DNA of 64,000 bases, from NCBI GenBank assembly GCA_030765045.1, contig CM060970.1, positions 52,476,076-52,540,075 of the forward strand. Direction: 5' to 3'. The notes below the pieces were generated by a model. The model was not told the DNA's origin and made no database searches. It worked only from the letters and a program-made list of their open reading frames with translations. Positions 42,401-45,361 of the stretch are shown here, piece after piece (position 1 is the first letter of the stretch; every line of letters starts with the position of its first letter). The translations under genes and the position numbers were made by a program. The stretch comes from Tenodera sinensis (lineage: Eukaryota; Arthropoda; Insecta; Mantodea; Mantidae).

Positions 42401-43092
42401 ACAAAATTTAATTCACATGCATTTGATATTGTATTAAAAAGTAAAGTCGAGAAAAAACCATTTTTTCTATGCATATGCATCATGATAATGCCAGGTTACC
42501 TATTTGTCACATCTTTTCTCCTTTATCTAATTGTCTATCTCCTCAGATTCATGGCTTAACGAGTTCTTTCCGCTGAATTTGGTTGTTTCTGAGACCTTTT
42601 GACCCATTTTTAGTCCAAAAATTTTAAGCAGAAAAGGAGCGTTTAAATTTAGCACACTTGGCATTTACAAGCCTGTGCTAGAGCTTTGAAAATGGTGGAA
42701 TCTAAATAAAATTCAGTCAACCGATATCTGTAGGTTTGGGAAACATTTATATGCATAAACGTAAAAGTAGTAAATTTCATAATTTTTGGGTCTTTTTAGA
42801 CCCAATGTTTAAGCCGAATACTAAGGTTTTTACCTATAGTGTTAATTTATTTAAATAAAAACTAACTTCTAAGAACCTATGAAGTTCTTAATGTCCAAAA
42901 GCTAATAAATACAGTTTTTAGGTTAGAAAATTAAATGGTACTTAATATGACTAGGTGTTAGTGTGATTTTAATATCTTTTCTTGAAAACAATTTTAAGTG
43001 AAGGTGATAATTTAGTAATACTAACCATCAATAATTGCTTCCACTTGAGCTAATGCCAGCACAGCAAGAAAGAAAAACGTGTAGCACTTCAT
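3440..43092 (-). CDS. PEBP gene A (exons 1-4 of a secreted phosphatidylethanolamine-binding protein), 3' part outside window
   Basis: Four exons on the minus strand join in phase: 43092-43026, 34146-34076, 28132-28012 and 3577-3440. All have GT/AG borders. The visible product is about 132 residues: a 19-22 residue signal peptide, the LTPKEV...W.ADP..YYLLIM strand region, then the PEBP hallmark DPDAPSRKNP and HWMVGNIPG. PEBPs bind anionic lipid head groups or phospho-ligands in a small pocket; the signal peptide implies secretion, as in several insect PEBPs (A5-like). The GxHRYV exon and C-terminal exon are not visible in 1-3439, so they should lie further left. Introns are 8.9, 5.9 and 24.4 kb; the last is full of LINEs. 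Exon sizes and phases equal those of gene B downstream on the right, so this is a tandem duplicate. No frameshift or stop is seen in the exons. The ligand is not predictable. Confidence 0.85.
3597..3700 (+). repeat. REP1 5' fragment next to gene A exon 4
   Basis: TGTTACATTCAC...TTTCTCTACTC...ACAAAACGTTTTTGTTCCATCTA resembles REP1 5' ends. It sits about 20 bp upstream (in gene sense) of exon 4, like the copy beside gene B exon 4 at about 55085. Confidence 0.5.
3745..3990. repeat. Short dispersed repeat pieces (SINE-tail-like)
   Basis: TTATTTATGCCAACAAACTT at 3861-3880 is the reverse complement of the A-rich end of the SINE at 14050-14269. TTACTAAGATAAGTGAAGC at 3752-3770 recurs at about 6672-6690. 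No element borders found. Confidence 0.4.
4001..4759. other. Non-coding AT-rich intron sequence
   Basis: No feature recognised beyond a short palindromic GGTGTGGTGCAGCACAGTG stretch at about 4570-4590. Confidence 0.4.
4764..5180 (+). repeat. CACCCA-type microsatellite/minisatellite, about 0.4 kb
   Basis: Strand-asymmetric run of ACACCCA, CACCCACC and CACATCTACCC units. Local higher-order copies occur, for example a block containing ACTACCCACTCACACATCCC seen at about 4880 and again at about 4994, and three consecutive CAACACCCACATCTACCCAC units near 5069-5130. The plus strand is almost free of G. Confidence 0.9.
5181..7112. other. Non-coding AT-rich intron sequence
   Basis: No coding signal or recognisable element. 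A segment at about 7020-7085 (TTTAAATGCCT.TAAAGAAACGCAA) recurs at about 8449 and 13980 within Helitron-like copies. Confidence 0.4.
7113..7960 (+). pseudogene. hAT-superfamily (ZBED/Charlie-like) transposase relic
   Basis: Across frames on the plus strand, 7540-7715 reads CEQGFRALTPIKTK, then LNLESSLALALTKIQPQIEV and LVSRDRAQPSYK. This follows the C-terminus of hAT/ZBED transposases (LCExGFSALTxIKxKxR, LxxxLxxALSxIxPxIxxL, QxHPS). Stops and frame changes show it is dead. GGGGTACGCGAACACTTC at about 7140 and GGGGGTACGAGGAGAAAC at about 7925 resemble the inner ends of hAT inverted repeats, giving the approximate borders. No target duplication resolved. Only the last part of the transposase survives. 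Confidence 0.6.
8420..8539 (+). mobile_element. Helitron-like 3' end (non-autonomous copy)
   Basis: The segment ends TATTTTAGCTAGT at 8527-8539 followed by T, the same ending as at 14308-14320. Upstream it shares AACACTTTTTAAATGCC..GAAGAAACGCAAA with the 13.97-kb copy. The hairpin expected before CTAGT is degraded here. No Rep/helicase ORF is present. Confidence 0.45.
8610..8885 (-). repeat. tRNA-derived SINE-like copy
   Basis: The minus strand starts near 8885 with a tRNA-like head: a TATGGTAGCGCTGCTGC A-box-like run and GGGTTTGATTCTC as B box (8829-8841). The body (GTCATGAGTGGGGTGCAG...GACCTAACGAGGCTGAGTGCA) recurs at about 31088-31250. Target duplications not found. Confidence 0.55.
8886..8990. 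repeat. Dispersed repeat shared with 27560-27660
   Basis: AAGATTCCTAGC, ATGTGTAGTTAAA and AATGTGTT occur in the same order and spacing at about 27561-27653. The family is unknown. Confidence 0.45.
8991..10077. other. Non-coding AT-rich intron sequence
   Basis: No gene, RNA or element recognised. A few open frames of under 80 codons lack any similarity pattern. Confidence 0.4.
10100..10303 (-). pseudogene. I-like LINE: C-terminal Cys/His segment
   Basis: MTNHDCLASHLYRIGI then ASPICVLCNDPAEMNEYHLK with a final C gives a C-x2-C-x8-H-x4-C motif, common at the C-terminus of RNase H-bearing LINE proteins. Translation stops at 10100, nine bases before the element's end at the duplication. Confidence 0.7.
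10402..11002 (-). pseudogene. I-like LINE: RNase H domain
   Basis: The catalytic set is visible across frames: IYTDGSF (Asp), EIEAIYIALREL (Glu), ILSDSKAAIQ (Asp) and LQWIPAHCGVLGNEAAD (His and the last Asp). Presence of RNase H after the RT places this element in the I/LOA-type group and distinguishes it from the Jockey copies in the window. Frame breaks at about 10605-10657 and near 10790. Confidence 0.8.
11430..12450 (-). pseudogene. I-like LINE: reverse transcriptase
   Basis: Motifs in order on the minus strand: KKSPGPDKIHPEF, WKKAIIIPILKK, FRPISLTSVIAKVMER, GFRQNHST, AVFIDFKSAYDSVW, GLP-stop-GAVLS, LFADDVVIW (active-site DD), then MNINVGKTNYELF and DDAKYLGITFDRKLSW. In the GLPQGAVLS motif the Gln codon is TAA (11822-11820), a single-base change. 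Frameshifts follow in the thumb region. Confidence 0.8.
12614..13330 (-). pseudogene. I-like LINE: endonuclease C-terminal half and linker to RT
   Basis: After the inversion junction the minus strand reads AHSPRWGYRDINSAG, corresponding to the GDxNAHxxxWG block of APE endonucleases. SSGTNPDLLMVSSDI (xPDLxxVS) and a basic linker follow. The catalytic N-terminal motifs are on the other strand (13686-13840). The residues upstream of AHSP in this open frame come from antisense 5' UTR and are not part of the protein. The frame ends at 12614 before the RT. Confidence 0.7.
13966..14320 (+). mobile_element. Helitron-like non-autonomous element, 3' end, carrying a nested SINE
   Basis: It ends CCGGGTATTTTAGCTAGT at 14303-14320 with T following. 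The preceding ACCACGG-GCAACG-CCGGGT (14290-14308) forms a near-perfect hairpin, as at Helitron 3' termini that end CTRRT. Body segments match the copy at 8420-8539. A 220-bp SINE with its own duplication interrupts it. The 5' TC end was not found. No Helitron protein is encoded. Confidence 0.5.
14038..14281 (+). repeat. SINE-like insertion with 12-bp target duplication
   Basis: TTGTAGGTATAA at 14038-14049 and 14270-14281 flanks a 220-bp insert ending in an A-rich tail (ATAAATAAAATAATAAT). Inside, on the minus strand (14152-14082), is a tRNA-like sequence with 7-bp acceptor arms GTCACAA/TTGTGAC, D-arm AGCTCAGTGGTAGAGC, a GGT in the anticodon position and B box GGTTCAAATC. The T-arm and anticodon stem have mismatches, so it is a tRNA-derived repeat rather than a tRNA gene. 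Confidence 0.65.
14385..15095 (+). repeat. REP2 copy 1, about 0.7 kb dispersed repeat
   Basis: Aligns over its length with 34347-35010, starting GATACCGAAATTTAGATT and CGAATGGGCTTGATAAAGAC and ending near CATACCC. It contains two CRE-like TGACGTCA palindromes (about 14594 and 14871). Copy 1 has about 60 bp not present in copy 2. Open frames here are not conserved at codon level. Family unknown. Confidence 0.75.
15096..15377. other. Non-coding sequence before the R1 element
   Basis: No feature recognised. AATAAA occurs at 15348, but the A-run that follows at 15395 lies inside the R1 element's border, so it is not a transcript tail. Confidence 0.4.
15395..15418 (-). repeat. Terminal 24-nt T tract of the R1 element (A tract on the plus strand)
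   Basis: The element's sense strand ends in about 24 T then AA, directly after the hairpin and directly before the 15-bp duplication. This is opposite to the usual poly(A) tail. Confidence 0.8.
15418..15453 (-). other. 3'-terminal hairpin of the R1 element
   Basis: In element sense: AGCCCCCTAG-TCTGCG, loop GTTG, CGCAGG-CTAGGGGGCT. This is a 16-bp stem with one G-U pair, very GC-rich in an AT-rich 3' UTR, immediately before the terminal T tract. LINEs of the stringent type use 3' stem-loops for RT recognition; that role is inferred here. Confidence 0.75.
15954..17237 (-). pseudogene. R1-clade LINE ORF2: RT catalytic part and C-terminal CCHC
   Basis: Longest intact piece (427 codons). KGCPQGSVCGPTLWN, HGVVAYADDVLLIIEANSRR (active-site YADD), IKFLGIHFNERVNFKVHI and a thumb, then the C-terminal GHGPYPEYLNRFGQC..MCICNN..EHAVFEC zinc-binding motif. 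Residues between YRPICL (17433) and MFKALIDLQ (17237), including the FxxxxxAYG/FD block, survive only across shifted frames. No RNase H is visible, as usual for R1. Confidence 0.85.
17433..19237 (-). pseudogene. R1-clade LINE ORF2: linker and RT N-terminal part, interrupted by a Jockey insertion
   Basis: 19237-18941 encodes an R1-type linker: WSDTLQRLRRVCRNTRRLYQ, NSWRKFAADCLAKDAWGTPY and KIVKEKL. It resumes below the nested Jockey at 17888 with MATIVKEDGTHT, then MKRRIAPGPDNISIE, WKQSKLVILKK and YRPICL. The two halves are in the same reading frame once the insert and one duplication copy are ignored. The frame is lost at about 17433. Confidence 0.8.
17877..18952 (-). mobile_element. 5'-truncated Jockey LINE nested in the R1 element; 12-bp target duplication
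   Basis: GAGTGGTGTGAG at 17877-17888 and 18941-18952 flanks a 1052-bp insert (17889-18940). It encodes the C-terminal part of a Jockey ORF2 from PHMTHLIHSYLRNRTFSV onward: IHAGVPQGSVLGPLL, LYQFADDTTIATAS, WSNQAKYLGVTLDHRLTW, ITYGCQVWGIAARSHLKRLE and DIDPGETYKRPR. It is closely related to the full-length copy at 21992-26991. A TAG (18613-18611) replaces the Gln after the conserved KS. The 3' UTR ends CACCCACCCATTCTCTTCT with no A tail. Confidence 0.9.
19251..20052 (-). pseudogene. R1-clade LINE ORF2: APE-like endonuclease
   Basis: Motifs on the minus strand: KVGQLNCARSK (N), DILCLQEPYS (QE), then after a frame change near 19690-19735 IIVTSDINAKSHLWYS (D-x-N), GANANIDITLCN and TTSDHNLITF (SDH). 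These form the full catalytic set of LINE endonucleases. One frameshift separates the QEP and DIN halves. The frame then closes at 19251. Confidence 0.8.
20053..20720 (-). repeat. AT-rich inter-ORF spacer of the R1 element with about 153-bp tandem repeats
   Basis: ATTCGAAAATAAAACT occurs at 20343 and again at 20496, 153 bp apart. Flanking blocks (AATACGGTTAA..., CAGATAAAAAT...) repeat with about the same period back to about 20130, giving roughly three degenerate copies. The long minus-strand open frame here (20440-20036) has no protein-like composition. Confidence 0.6.
20720..21730 (-). pseudogene. R1-clade LINE ORF1 (Gag-like, three zinc knuckles)
   Basis: Two overlapping frames: 21730-21326 starts MQRSPIKGTPLRG and contains a coiled-coil-like heptad stretch (ELANNLNYSMGRIVELEKEN). 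A frame change near 21340 leads to 21339-20722 with PRLILYDVPKW and CCHC knuckles CNKCQDLGHVMKMC and CGHCGEQDHIRKEC, then a third CxxC-type cluster (CIACKSRNKKEKC). ORF1 of R1-type LINEs binds element RNA. I attribute the split to a frameshift at the LPVSHKGEIGK/MPRSEVE overlap. Confidence 0.75.
22186..24984 (-). CDS. Jockey ORF2 (endonuclease plus reverse transcriptase), 932 aa
   Basis: Nicks the target and reverse transcribes the element RNA. APE-like endonuclease at about residues 45-255: ICSWNANGL, LLIQETHLSP, GYGGTAIYVNR, YIPPG, IALGDYNAKSPAWNS, ELTSDHYPLL, i.e. every catalytic block. RT at about 480-800: PYKASGFDNIPYAAL, WKHAKVITLPKPGKD, FRPISLLPSLSKLFEK, FGFRRKHST, SLFLDISRAFDSVWHEG, HAGVPQGSVLGPLLFLIYIN, LYQFADDTAIA (FADD), WFSTWRLKINPTKSQ and AKYLGVILDHKLTW. 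The C-terminal Jockey tail carries YGCQVWGIA and ends GEYDIDPGETYKRPRLLLGQ. No RNase H. Start at 24984 is the first Met and overlaps ORF1; a start nearer MGARPDG is possible. No stops or frameshifts. Confidence 0.92.
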   Translation of the reverse strand: MRLSWRKLSATDHNTSTPTRSSFTPSSPSLSTMGARPDGRLNIQSLKICSWNANGLRYKLRETTNFVAVKGIQVLLIQETHLSPTHKATIPGMLCYRTDRADGYGGTAIYVNRNVNHHQLFTTPTTNLETTGVQVETNKGPLRLFSVYIPPGRPILDQELNTLFTSNIATIALGDYNAKSPAWNSTVLTSRGRILERYVQTNNIVVLSPSSPTMDYGGRRPPDWLDIALVKNTTLHSQICSLPELTSDHYPLLLIFHTKPNYKTQSLFPSPRRVDWKTFSSIMADLPAPIDPCTTIQEVDLLVDHLTTSISTAITQATPPSRGPAQAVRKLPRHLRDLIASKNRARRRAQHTGSPLDRTEYNRLQRLLKMELADHFNADWERKLSSLDTTDNSLWQMSKALLRLPTQEKPIRHGTRVAQSAREKVELMAEYLEGTFHPADTCDLELRHQVEGQVADFLSRPFLPEDTTPTTVEEVRSLLSSVAPYKASGFDNIPYAALKALPQQWLALLVQLFNTILQLAYFPQAWKHAKVITLPKPGKDTSSPDGFRPISLLPSLSKLFEKIVQARLQSFLDTHQILKSEQFGFRRKHSTTHQLLRLVDDVLKGFNNRHFVVSLFLDISRAFDSVWHEGLLYRLIHYDIPPHIVHLLHSYLNNRTFSVCKEEVFSISRPIHAGVPQGSVLGPLLFLIYINSLPSYPGCTLYQFADDTAIATASIKHRVAANRLQRYADSLTAWFSTWRLKINPTKSQAVTFTRRVVQADPPELQIAGGRVHWSNRAKYLGVILDHKLTWKPHIEDLTNKINRRMAMLYPLYNRKSAMSVPNKLILYKQILRPALTYGCQVWGIAAASHLQRLQTLQNRYLRISTDADWYIPNKNIHQDLSIPTLTDHILSLSRTFYNALPQSFNTLIRGLGEYDIDPGETYKRPRLLLGQN
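24878..26638 (-). CDS. Jockey ORF1 (Gag-like RNA-binding protein), 586 aa
   Basis: Binds the element's RNA and packages it into the retrotransposition particle (family knowledge). Order in the protein: N-terminal region with a helical, Glu/Arg-rich stretch (about 1-110), a Pro/Gln/Ala-rich linker (about 130-190), the PRE-C2HC-associated domain (about 200-340; RKIISAVPSEKAKYALKNL, FPV-type strand VPVF.. near DIPVFVSEDEV), then zinc knuckles CTNCQKFTDNAAGC, CAFCGETGHKRVNC and CCNCGDSHSCRYAKC (about 345-410), and a Pro/Gln-rich tail. Start at 26638 is the first Met of the open frame, about 350 nt from the element's 5' end. The C-terminus overlaps ORF2 by 107 nt. No disruption seen. Confidence 0.88.
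   Translation of the reverse strand: MACPRTNELAESKLYYLQGGNISLFLDEPLIQEPTLPLEENSRSILLLERQARLAYIAQADLKLLEIMPKDEVPRQELTHLYRSMAAHRARVDAIASYLAHHDQAVHSSQWQTVQAKRKRNIPAPAASSVPFSTANQFQPLATTSAAQDPAPECMEEDAPLPTRNAPTPTNTTAQPQQQRLKRPTPIFLRNPADARKIISAVPSEKAKYALKNLRGTVALLPTSPDDHRFLRKHMEQQQIEGVTTLLPEDRFLHVTLKDIPVFVSEDEVRDLLTQKGYTVERVAQITTRGPNPQPLPHFRVALKKTENARNIFAETHMFHAIIRVETFKPPPRPQQCTNCQKFTDNAAGCLLQPVCAFCGETGHKRVNCQRLAIPGSTPRCCNCGDSHSCRYAKCPVWQEARLELMANKQGRMSKYNARPQVPHHLELPREAFRGARWPGLPSQKPITFPSYAAATVGSEEPQPTPAPVAPPQPQRQPVVHSTQPSTTPTAPPRPQQPAQKRITQQRDTRQQQPTSDSSRPRPPQQNSPPTVPDEAFLNTMKQIPIPLQPEFAAFLAEALGNRPQHIHPYTIFVHTVLSFTIHYGC
27002..28011. other. Intron 3 sequence between the Jockey and exon 3 of gene A
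   Basis: Contains the second copy of the 8886-8990 repeat (27560-27660). Otherwise AT-rich with nothing recognised. Confidence 0.4.
28012..28132 (-). CDS. PEBP gene A exon 3
   Basis: 121-nt exon with acceptor TTAG and donor GTAATA. It encodes VWYDQKEVLLGTKLTPKEVK, then NLPTIQWNADPKAYYLLIMA plus one base. The L-T-P-x-E-V and W-x-A-D-P pattern is the PEBP strand region just before the DPDAP ligand-site motif. Same length and phase as the gene B exon at 60357-60477. Confidence 0.87.
28133..28959. other. Intron 2 of gene A, 3' end
   Basis: AT-rich with nothing recognised. Confidence 0.4.
28963..29033. repeat. Inverted A-run/T-run pair
   Basis: About 28 consecutive A (from about 28964), a 19-nt spacer (GAATTGCACATTTTGCAAG) and about 23 T (to 29033). 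The spacer itself is partly palindromic (TTGCA..TTTTGCAA), so the block can fold into a long hairpin. Confidence 0.8.
29040..31030. other. Intron 2 of gene A, central part
   Basis: AT-rich; T17 run at about 29660 and G13 run at about 30610. Nothing coding was recognised. Confidence 0.4.
31035..31250 (-). repeat. SINE-related fragment (body shared with 8610-8885)
   Basis: GGCGTCTTGAGTGGGGTGCAGTACTGG, AGCTCCTCAACTGGCC-type and GACCTAACGAGGCTGAGTGCA blocks align with about 8650-8785; the tRNA-like head is missing. GGGCCAAGGC..GCTGCGTTCCC also recurs at 37055-37090. Confidence 0.55.
31379..31643 (+). repeat. tRNA-derived SINE with 13-bp target duplication
   Basis: ACCCTTATTGCAG at 31379-31391 and 31631-31643 bounds a 239-bp SINE. 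The head (31395-31463) has GTGGCCGAGCGGTTAGCGC as A box region and CGGGTTCGATCCCAGGG as B box, like a tRNA-Ser/Leu class sequence. The body includes GGGTTTTCTCCGGGTACTCC, and the tail is (ACA)n. Recent by its intact duplication and promoter boxes. Confidence 0.85.
31735..31812 (+). repeat. GATGAT/AATAAC-type microsatellite
   Basis: Imperfect GAT, GAC and AAC triplet run with little else, between two related SINEs. Confidence 0.8.
31896..32270 (+). repeat. Second tRNA-derived SINE of the same family
   Basis: Head GGCGACGTGGCCGAGTGGTTAGACC and B box AGGTTCGATCCCAGGG, then the same GGTGGACGAAGCGGCG and GCGGGTTTTCTCCG core as the 31392 copy, but a different, longer 3' part. Duplication not found, so it is older or truncated. 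Confidence 0.75.
32271..32879. other. Intron 2 sequence of gene A
   Basis: AT-rich; nothing recognised. Confidence 0.4.
32880..33690 (+). repeat. REP1 copy (plus), divergent
   Basis: TGTGTTACATTCAC start; TTCCATGTAAAGGCTAGTTTAAGGTGAGGG, TCTATTCAGGGG and ATGCAATACCTCCTCTATTTAC show the usual REP1 order. The middle part is strongly diverged. Confidence 0.55.
33691..34075. other. Intron 2 of gene A, 5' end
   Basis: AT-rich; nothing recognised apart from the splice donor at 34075. Confidence 0.4.
34076..34146 (-). CDS. PEBP gene A exon 2
   Basis: 71-nt exon with acceptor GCAG and donor GTAAG. After the split Val it reads EAVLKEQSIIPDIIDKAPED and then LLE. The gene B exon of identical length reads KEAFEKNGVIPDVISEAPAE and then LLE. 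It ends in phase 0. It is the N-terminal region of the mature protein, where PEBPs carry an IPDVI-type motif. Confidence 0.85.
34347..35010 (+). repeat. REP2 copy 2
   Basis: Aligns with 14385-15095 (GATACCGAAATTTAGATTTC start, AAGTCGGCATAACTCCCGAAA near the 3' end). Two TGACGTCA palindromes are again present (about 34554 and 34777). An antisense tRNA-like A box (ACTCTACCGACTGAGCGA at about 35025-35042) follows just outside. Confidence 0.75.
35011..35999. repeat. Mixed sequence: GC-rich patch and polypyrimidine tract
   Basis: 35540-35700 is clearly GC-richer than its surroundings and open on both strands, without a recognisable protein. 35795-35935 is a C/T-rich run (CTCATACTCCTCCCTCTACC type), almost free of purine runs on the plus strand. 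No gene assigned. Confidence 0.45.
36000..36720 (+). repeat. Degenerate REP1 fragments
   Basis: ATCAAAATCGTTGCAACCATTTTGG and AAATCTTCGTGTCCC (36065-36155), then AACTCGAAAACGGTTAATGCCACAATTTATT (36620-36655), correspond to internal REP1 blocks in broken order. Confidence 0.4.
36721..37660. other. Intron 1 sequence with SINE and MITE fragments
   Basis: 37037-37130 shares SINE blocks with 31035-31095. 37290-37415 is a half copy of the 353-565 MITE in reverse orientation. The rest is AT-rich and unassigned. Confidence 0.45.
37680..38910 (+). repeat. REP1 cluster: tandem partial copies and one long copy
   Basis: A 3'-type fragment (37680-37930) is followed by a 5' fragment (37975-38190). That fragment repeats almost exactly at the start of the long copy 38185-38910: GGGGAATATTAGAATACAGTAGG and GAGCGATAGTCAA occur twice about 135 bp apart. 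The long copy runs to CTACTTACCAGTAGTGAAAGT and then enters the minisatellite. Confidence 0.65.
38930..40740 (+). repeat. Hierarchical minisatellite based on a 14-bp GACATCGAAAATTC unit
   Basis: A 14-bp unit (GACATCGAAAATTC and variants) alternates with a longer spacer (GGCTCGACATCTGGGTTCGA then GATAGGTACC) that occurs about 17 times, 66-84 bp apart in the central part. Two blocks are pure 14-mer runs: about 39434-39535 and 40233-40498 (19 units). In the second block variants are grouped: three ATCGAAAATTCC, then units with ATCGGAAATTC, then ATCGAAAATTCA. It lies in intron 1 of gene A. Confidence 0.95.
40925..42390 (+). repeat. Two consecutive REP1 copies (40925-41790 and about 41790-42385)
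   Basis: Both run in the same order as the 38185 copy. Both end GGTGAAATCTCGACATCGAA, then TTTTGGGTGGAATACAATAC and a CTTACCAGTAGAGAAAGT-type end. The second lacks the 5' third. They contain TCATCCAGAGTAAA, TTCCATGTAAAG.GTAGTTTAGGG and AATCTTCGTGTCGC. Confidence 0.75.
42391..43025. other. Intron 1 of gene A, 5' end
   Basis: AT-rich; nothing recognised besides the donor GTTAG at 43025. Confidence 0.4.
43026..43092 (-). CDS. PEBP gene A exon 1 (signal peptide)
   Basis: The start codon is at 43092-43090. It encodes MKCYTFFFLAVLALAQVEA then IID plus one base, followed by GTTAG as donor. A short basic start, a hydrophobic core and small residues before the likely cleavage site make a classical signal peptide. 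This ATG is chosen because a TATA box and initiator lie just upstream and the phase-1 end joins exon 2 exactly. Confidence 0.82.
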
Positions 43093-43114
43093 GTTAAGGC
43101 GTTGTTGATTCTGG

Positions 43115-43149
43115 ACTGTAAGCTAACAAGCTATTGTCTGTCTTATATA
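43115..43149 (-). promoter_or_regulatory. Core promoter of PEBP gene A (TATA box and initiator)
   Basis: On the minus strand TATATAAG lies at 43149-43142 and an initiator-like TTACAGTCC is centred near 43117, about 28 nt downstream. The predicted 5' UTR is about 25 nt before the ATG at 43092. Spacing is right for a TATA/Inr promoter. This is read from sequence only; no transcript data. Confidence 0.6.
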
Positions 43150-43529
43150 GAGCGGGCACAGAGTCATAAATCCACAATCATAAATGTTAAAGCACATTAA
43201 CTGCCTTATCAGACATTTCACAGTTAGGTTGGAAACTCGAATGTATTTAATATACTTATTTACCTCCCTCTTGTTTATGAAATTATAGCACAATGTCTTG
43301 AAGCAGTTATTTACAAAATAATTGTAGTTCTGTTTATTCTTGATAAAACTGACAAAACTATCATTAAAAGGAAAGGGTCACGTAGCCTTCATGATTGTAT
43401 ATTTGTATATTTATACGCTGTGCATTTCAATTAGCATTATATTGCTCTTTTTAAATGTTATTTGCGTAATTAGTTTTGCTTTGAGCGCTGAGATATTTAC
43501 AACATTATCCAGTTGTATACAATTTAAAA
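43150..43529. other. Upstream region of PEBP gene A
   Basis: AT-rich sequence 5' of the TATA box. No specific operator recognised. Confidence 0.35.
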
Positions 43530-43975
43530 AAAAAAAATCTGATGTTTGTGATCGCAACACCTTCTCTACTCATTCTTGTATAAATTATTCTTACAAATGC
43601 CTAGTTCTAATCCATATTAATCGAGATAAACCTTTGTAAAAATGCTTTTATTACATATTTCCTTGTAGATAAACCTTTGTAAAAATGCTTTTATTACATA
43701 TTTCCTTGTAGGTACAATGGGAATTAGAGATACACTAAGCTTAAGACGTCGGGCGATTTTAAGAGCTGGTCGCTATGTGATGGTCATAAACATTCCATTC
43801 TCTTTGCATGTCCAGAGCATGAAAAACGAATAAGAACATCCTATTTGAAAAGTATTTAAATGCAGCGTCTTCCAAGGATATGTCAAGAAAATCTCCAACC
43901 CCAAACAGCTATCTTCCTTTCGACGCGACCGTACTTAAGCAGTTAACACACACACTAAAACTAAAAACCGACTTG
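43530..43975 (+). repeat. REP1 5' part, with an internal 57-bp direct duplication
   Basis: TCTGATGTTTGTGATCGCAACAC, CTTTCTCTACT-type and ATTCTCTTTGCA blocks match REP1. GATAAACCTTTGTAAAAATG and CTTTTATTACATATTTCCTT repeat in tandem (43625-43666 and 43668-43711). Confidence 0.55.
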
Positions 43976-43985
43976 ACTCAAACTC

Positions 43986-44560
43986 TTGTTGCCTTGCCTC
44001 TTTGTGTAGCAAGGCTGACGTAACACGAACCTTTCTCGAACTTAACTTTTCTGGAATCTCCACAAATATGCCGGCCGCCGGACACTTCTCGAATTATCTC
44101 GAGAACCCCTTTGATGTGTCACGCTCATTGTTGTCGCATGTTTGCTCGCGTGAGTAGCGTGAGGTAGCCTGACCCCGACCGTCCTCCTTTGTTGTGCGCC
44201 GTGGCCAGCGTGCTTCTTTGCTCCTACTCAAGCCAAGAGAACGAAATGTCAAGGCCATCACGGAGTGACCAACTTGACCATCGCTTAAGTCTACTGTATT
44301 CCCCTGTTCCAAATGTGCCTATAAGGTGTAGATATATAATTGTACCTATCAAGCGTGTAAATAAACAATTGAGTAAGAGCATTCATATTAATTATTATAT
44401 GTATATTTCTATATATAGCGTACTTGTGTGTATTTCTATATATCATATTCTTTAAATAAGTTTCGTAAAGTTTCGTATACTACAAGAAGAGGTCCTTACT
44501 TCACCAGAGACCAAGAACAGCCTATCATGCAGTGACCTACTGATGTCGAGAATAATAAAC
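43986..44560 (+). repeat. Possible solo LTR
   Basis: A GC-richer block (44030-44290) is followed by a TATA-like GATATATAATTG (about 44331) and AATAAA (about 44360). The layout and sequence style resemble an LTR, but paired TG/CA ends and a target duplication could not be fixed. It could equally be another unclassified repeat. Confidence 0.3.
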
Positions 44561-44880
44561 CTATATTGCTCCCTCTTTGCATACCCACTCTTCTCCAAAA
44601 GTCGTAAAAGGAAGTAACTCATAGGCAAAGCTGTTCTACTTTATAATTTTCTTTATTACACTATTTGTCTGATACCGATACATGTAACCCGGCTTACAGG
44701 CTACAATTTGCTTTAACTACAATTAGCTATTATACAGTTGTTTGCCTTCGGAGTTAAAGGAAAACCCATACGGTGACCACCATTTGGTCCCCGGGAAGGG
44801 TTTTCGTTGTTTTTAATTATTTTAAGTGTCCTCTTTATATGTATATACATTTATAAACACTCTCACACATTCACTTGTAC

Positions 44881-45139
44881 AGCTTGTCTAAAACGTCCTG
44901 ACATTTCCCCACACTCGAATCAAAGATGCGTAATAGCACTGAGCAGATCACTTGCATAAAAGAGAAGTGGGGGGTCAGTCTTCCAACTGTCGCGAGTGAG
45001 ATAAGTTCATGCTTTGTATATGTGACTGCCTCCAAGTTCTGATAACCTTCTAGTCACTTGCTACCCCACCACTCTCACCACTTCTCTGTACTTCTCCTCA
45101 CTCGCGCATTTGGGGTGTCACGACGTTTAGACAAGCTAT
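44881..45139. mobile_element. MITE-like element with about 28-bp terminal inverted repeats
   Basis: AGCTTGTCTAAAACGTCCTG and ACA at 44881-44903 pairs with TGTCACGACGTTTAGACAAG and CT at 45118-45139, with one extra A and one mismatch. The interior of about 210 bp is non-coding. TA lies just outside on both sides (possible TA duplication). Confidence 0.6.
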
Positions 45140-45318
45140 AACAGTAGTGATGGTGTGACCTAGGGTCTATTCGGCGAGCCGTGCCACATCTAAAACGGCT
45201 CACCTTTGCCGATGTTGGCAACCACATCCGACGGCAAACAGACTTCAATGGCCTATTCAACGATAAACATATAAATAGGTAATGTTGAAGAAACAGCATT
45301 TAAGGGAACCAATAAAAG

Positions 45319-45361
45319 TTGATATTTTTGTAAGTTAGGGTAGGGAGGTTTGAATATCCCT
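45319..45361 (+). repeat. Repeat A, first copy (split by the LINE insertion)
   Basis: TTGATATTTTTGTAAGTTAG then GGTAGGGAGGTTTGAATATC continues after the LINE with AGGAACACAGTCTT at 47848-47861. The unsplit counterpart lies at 49257-49320. Confidence 0.65.
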
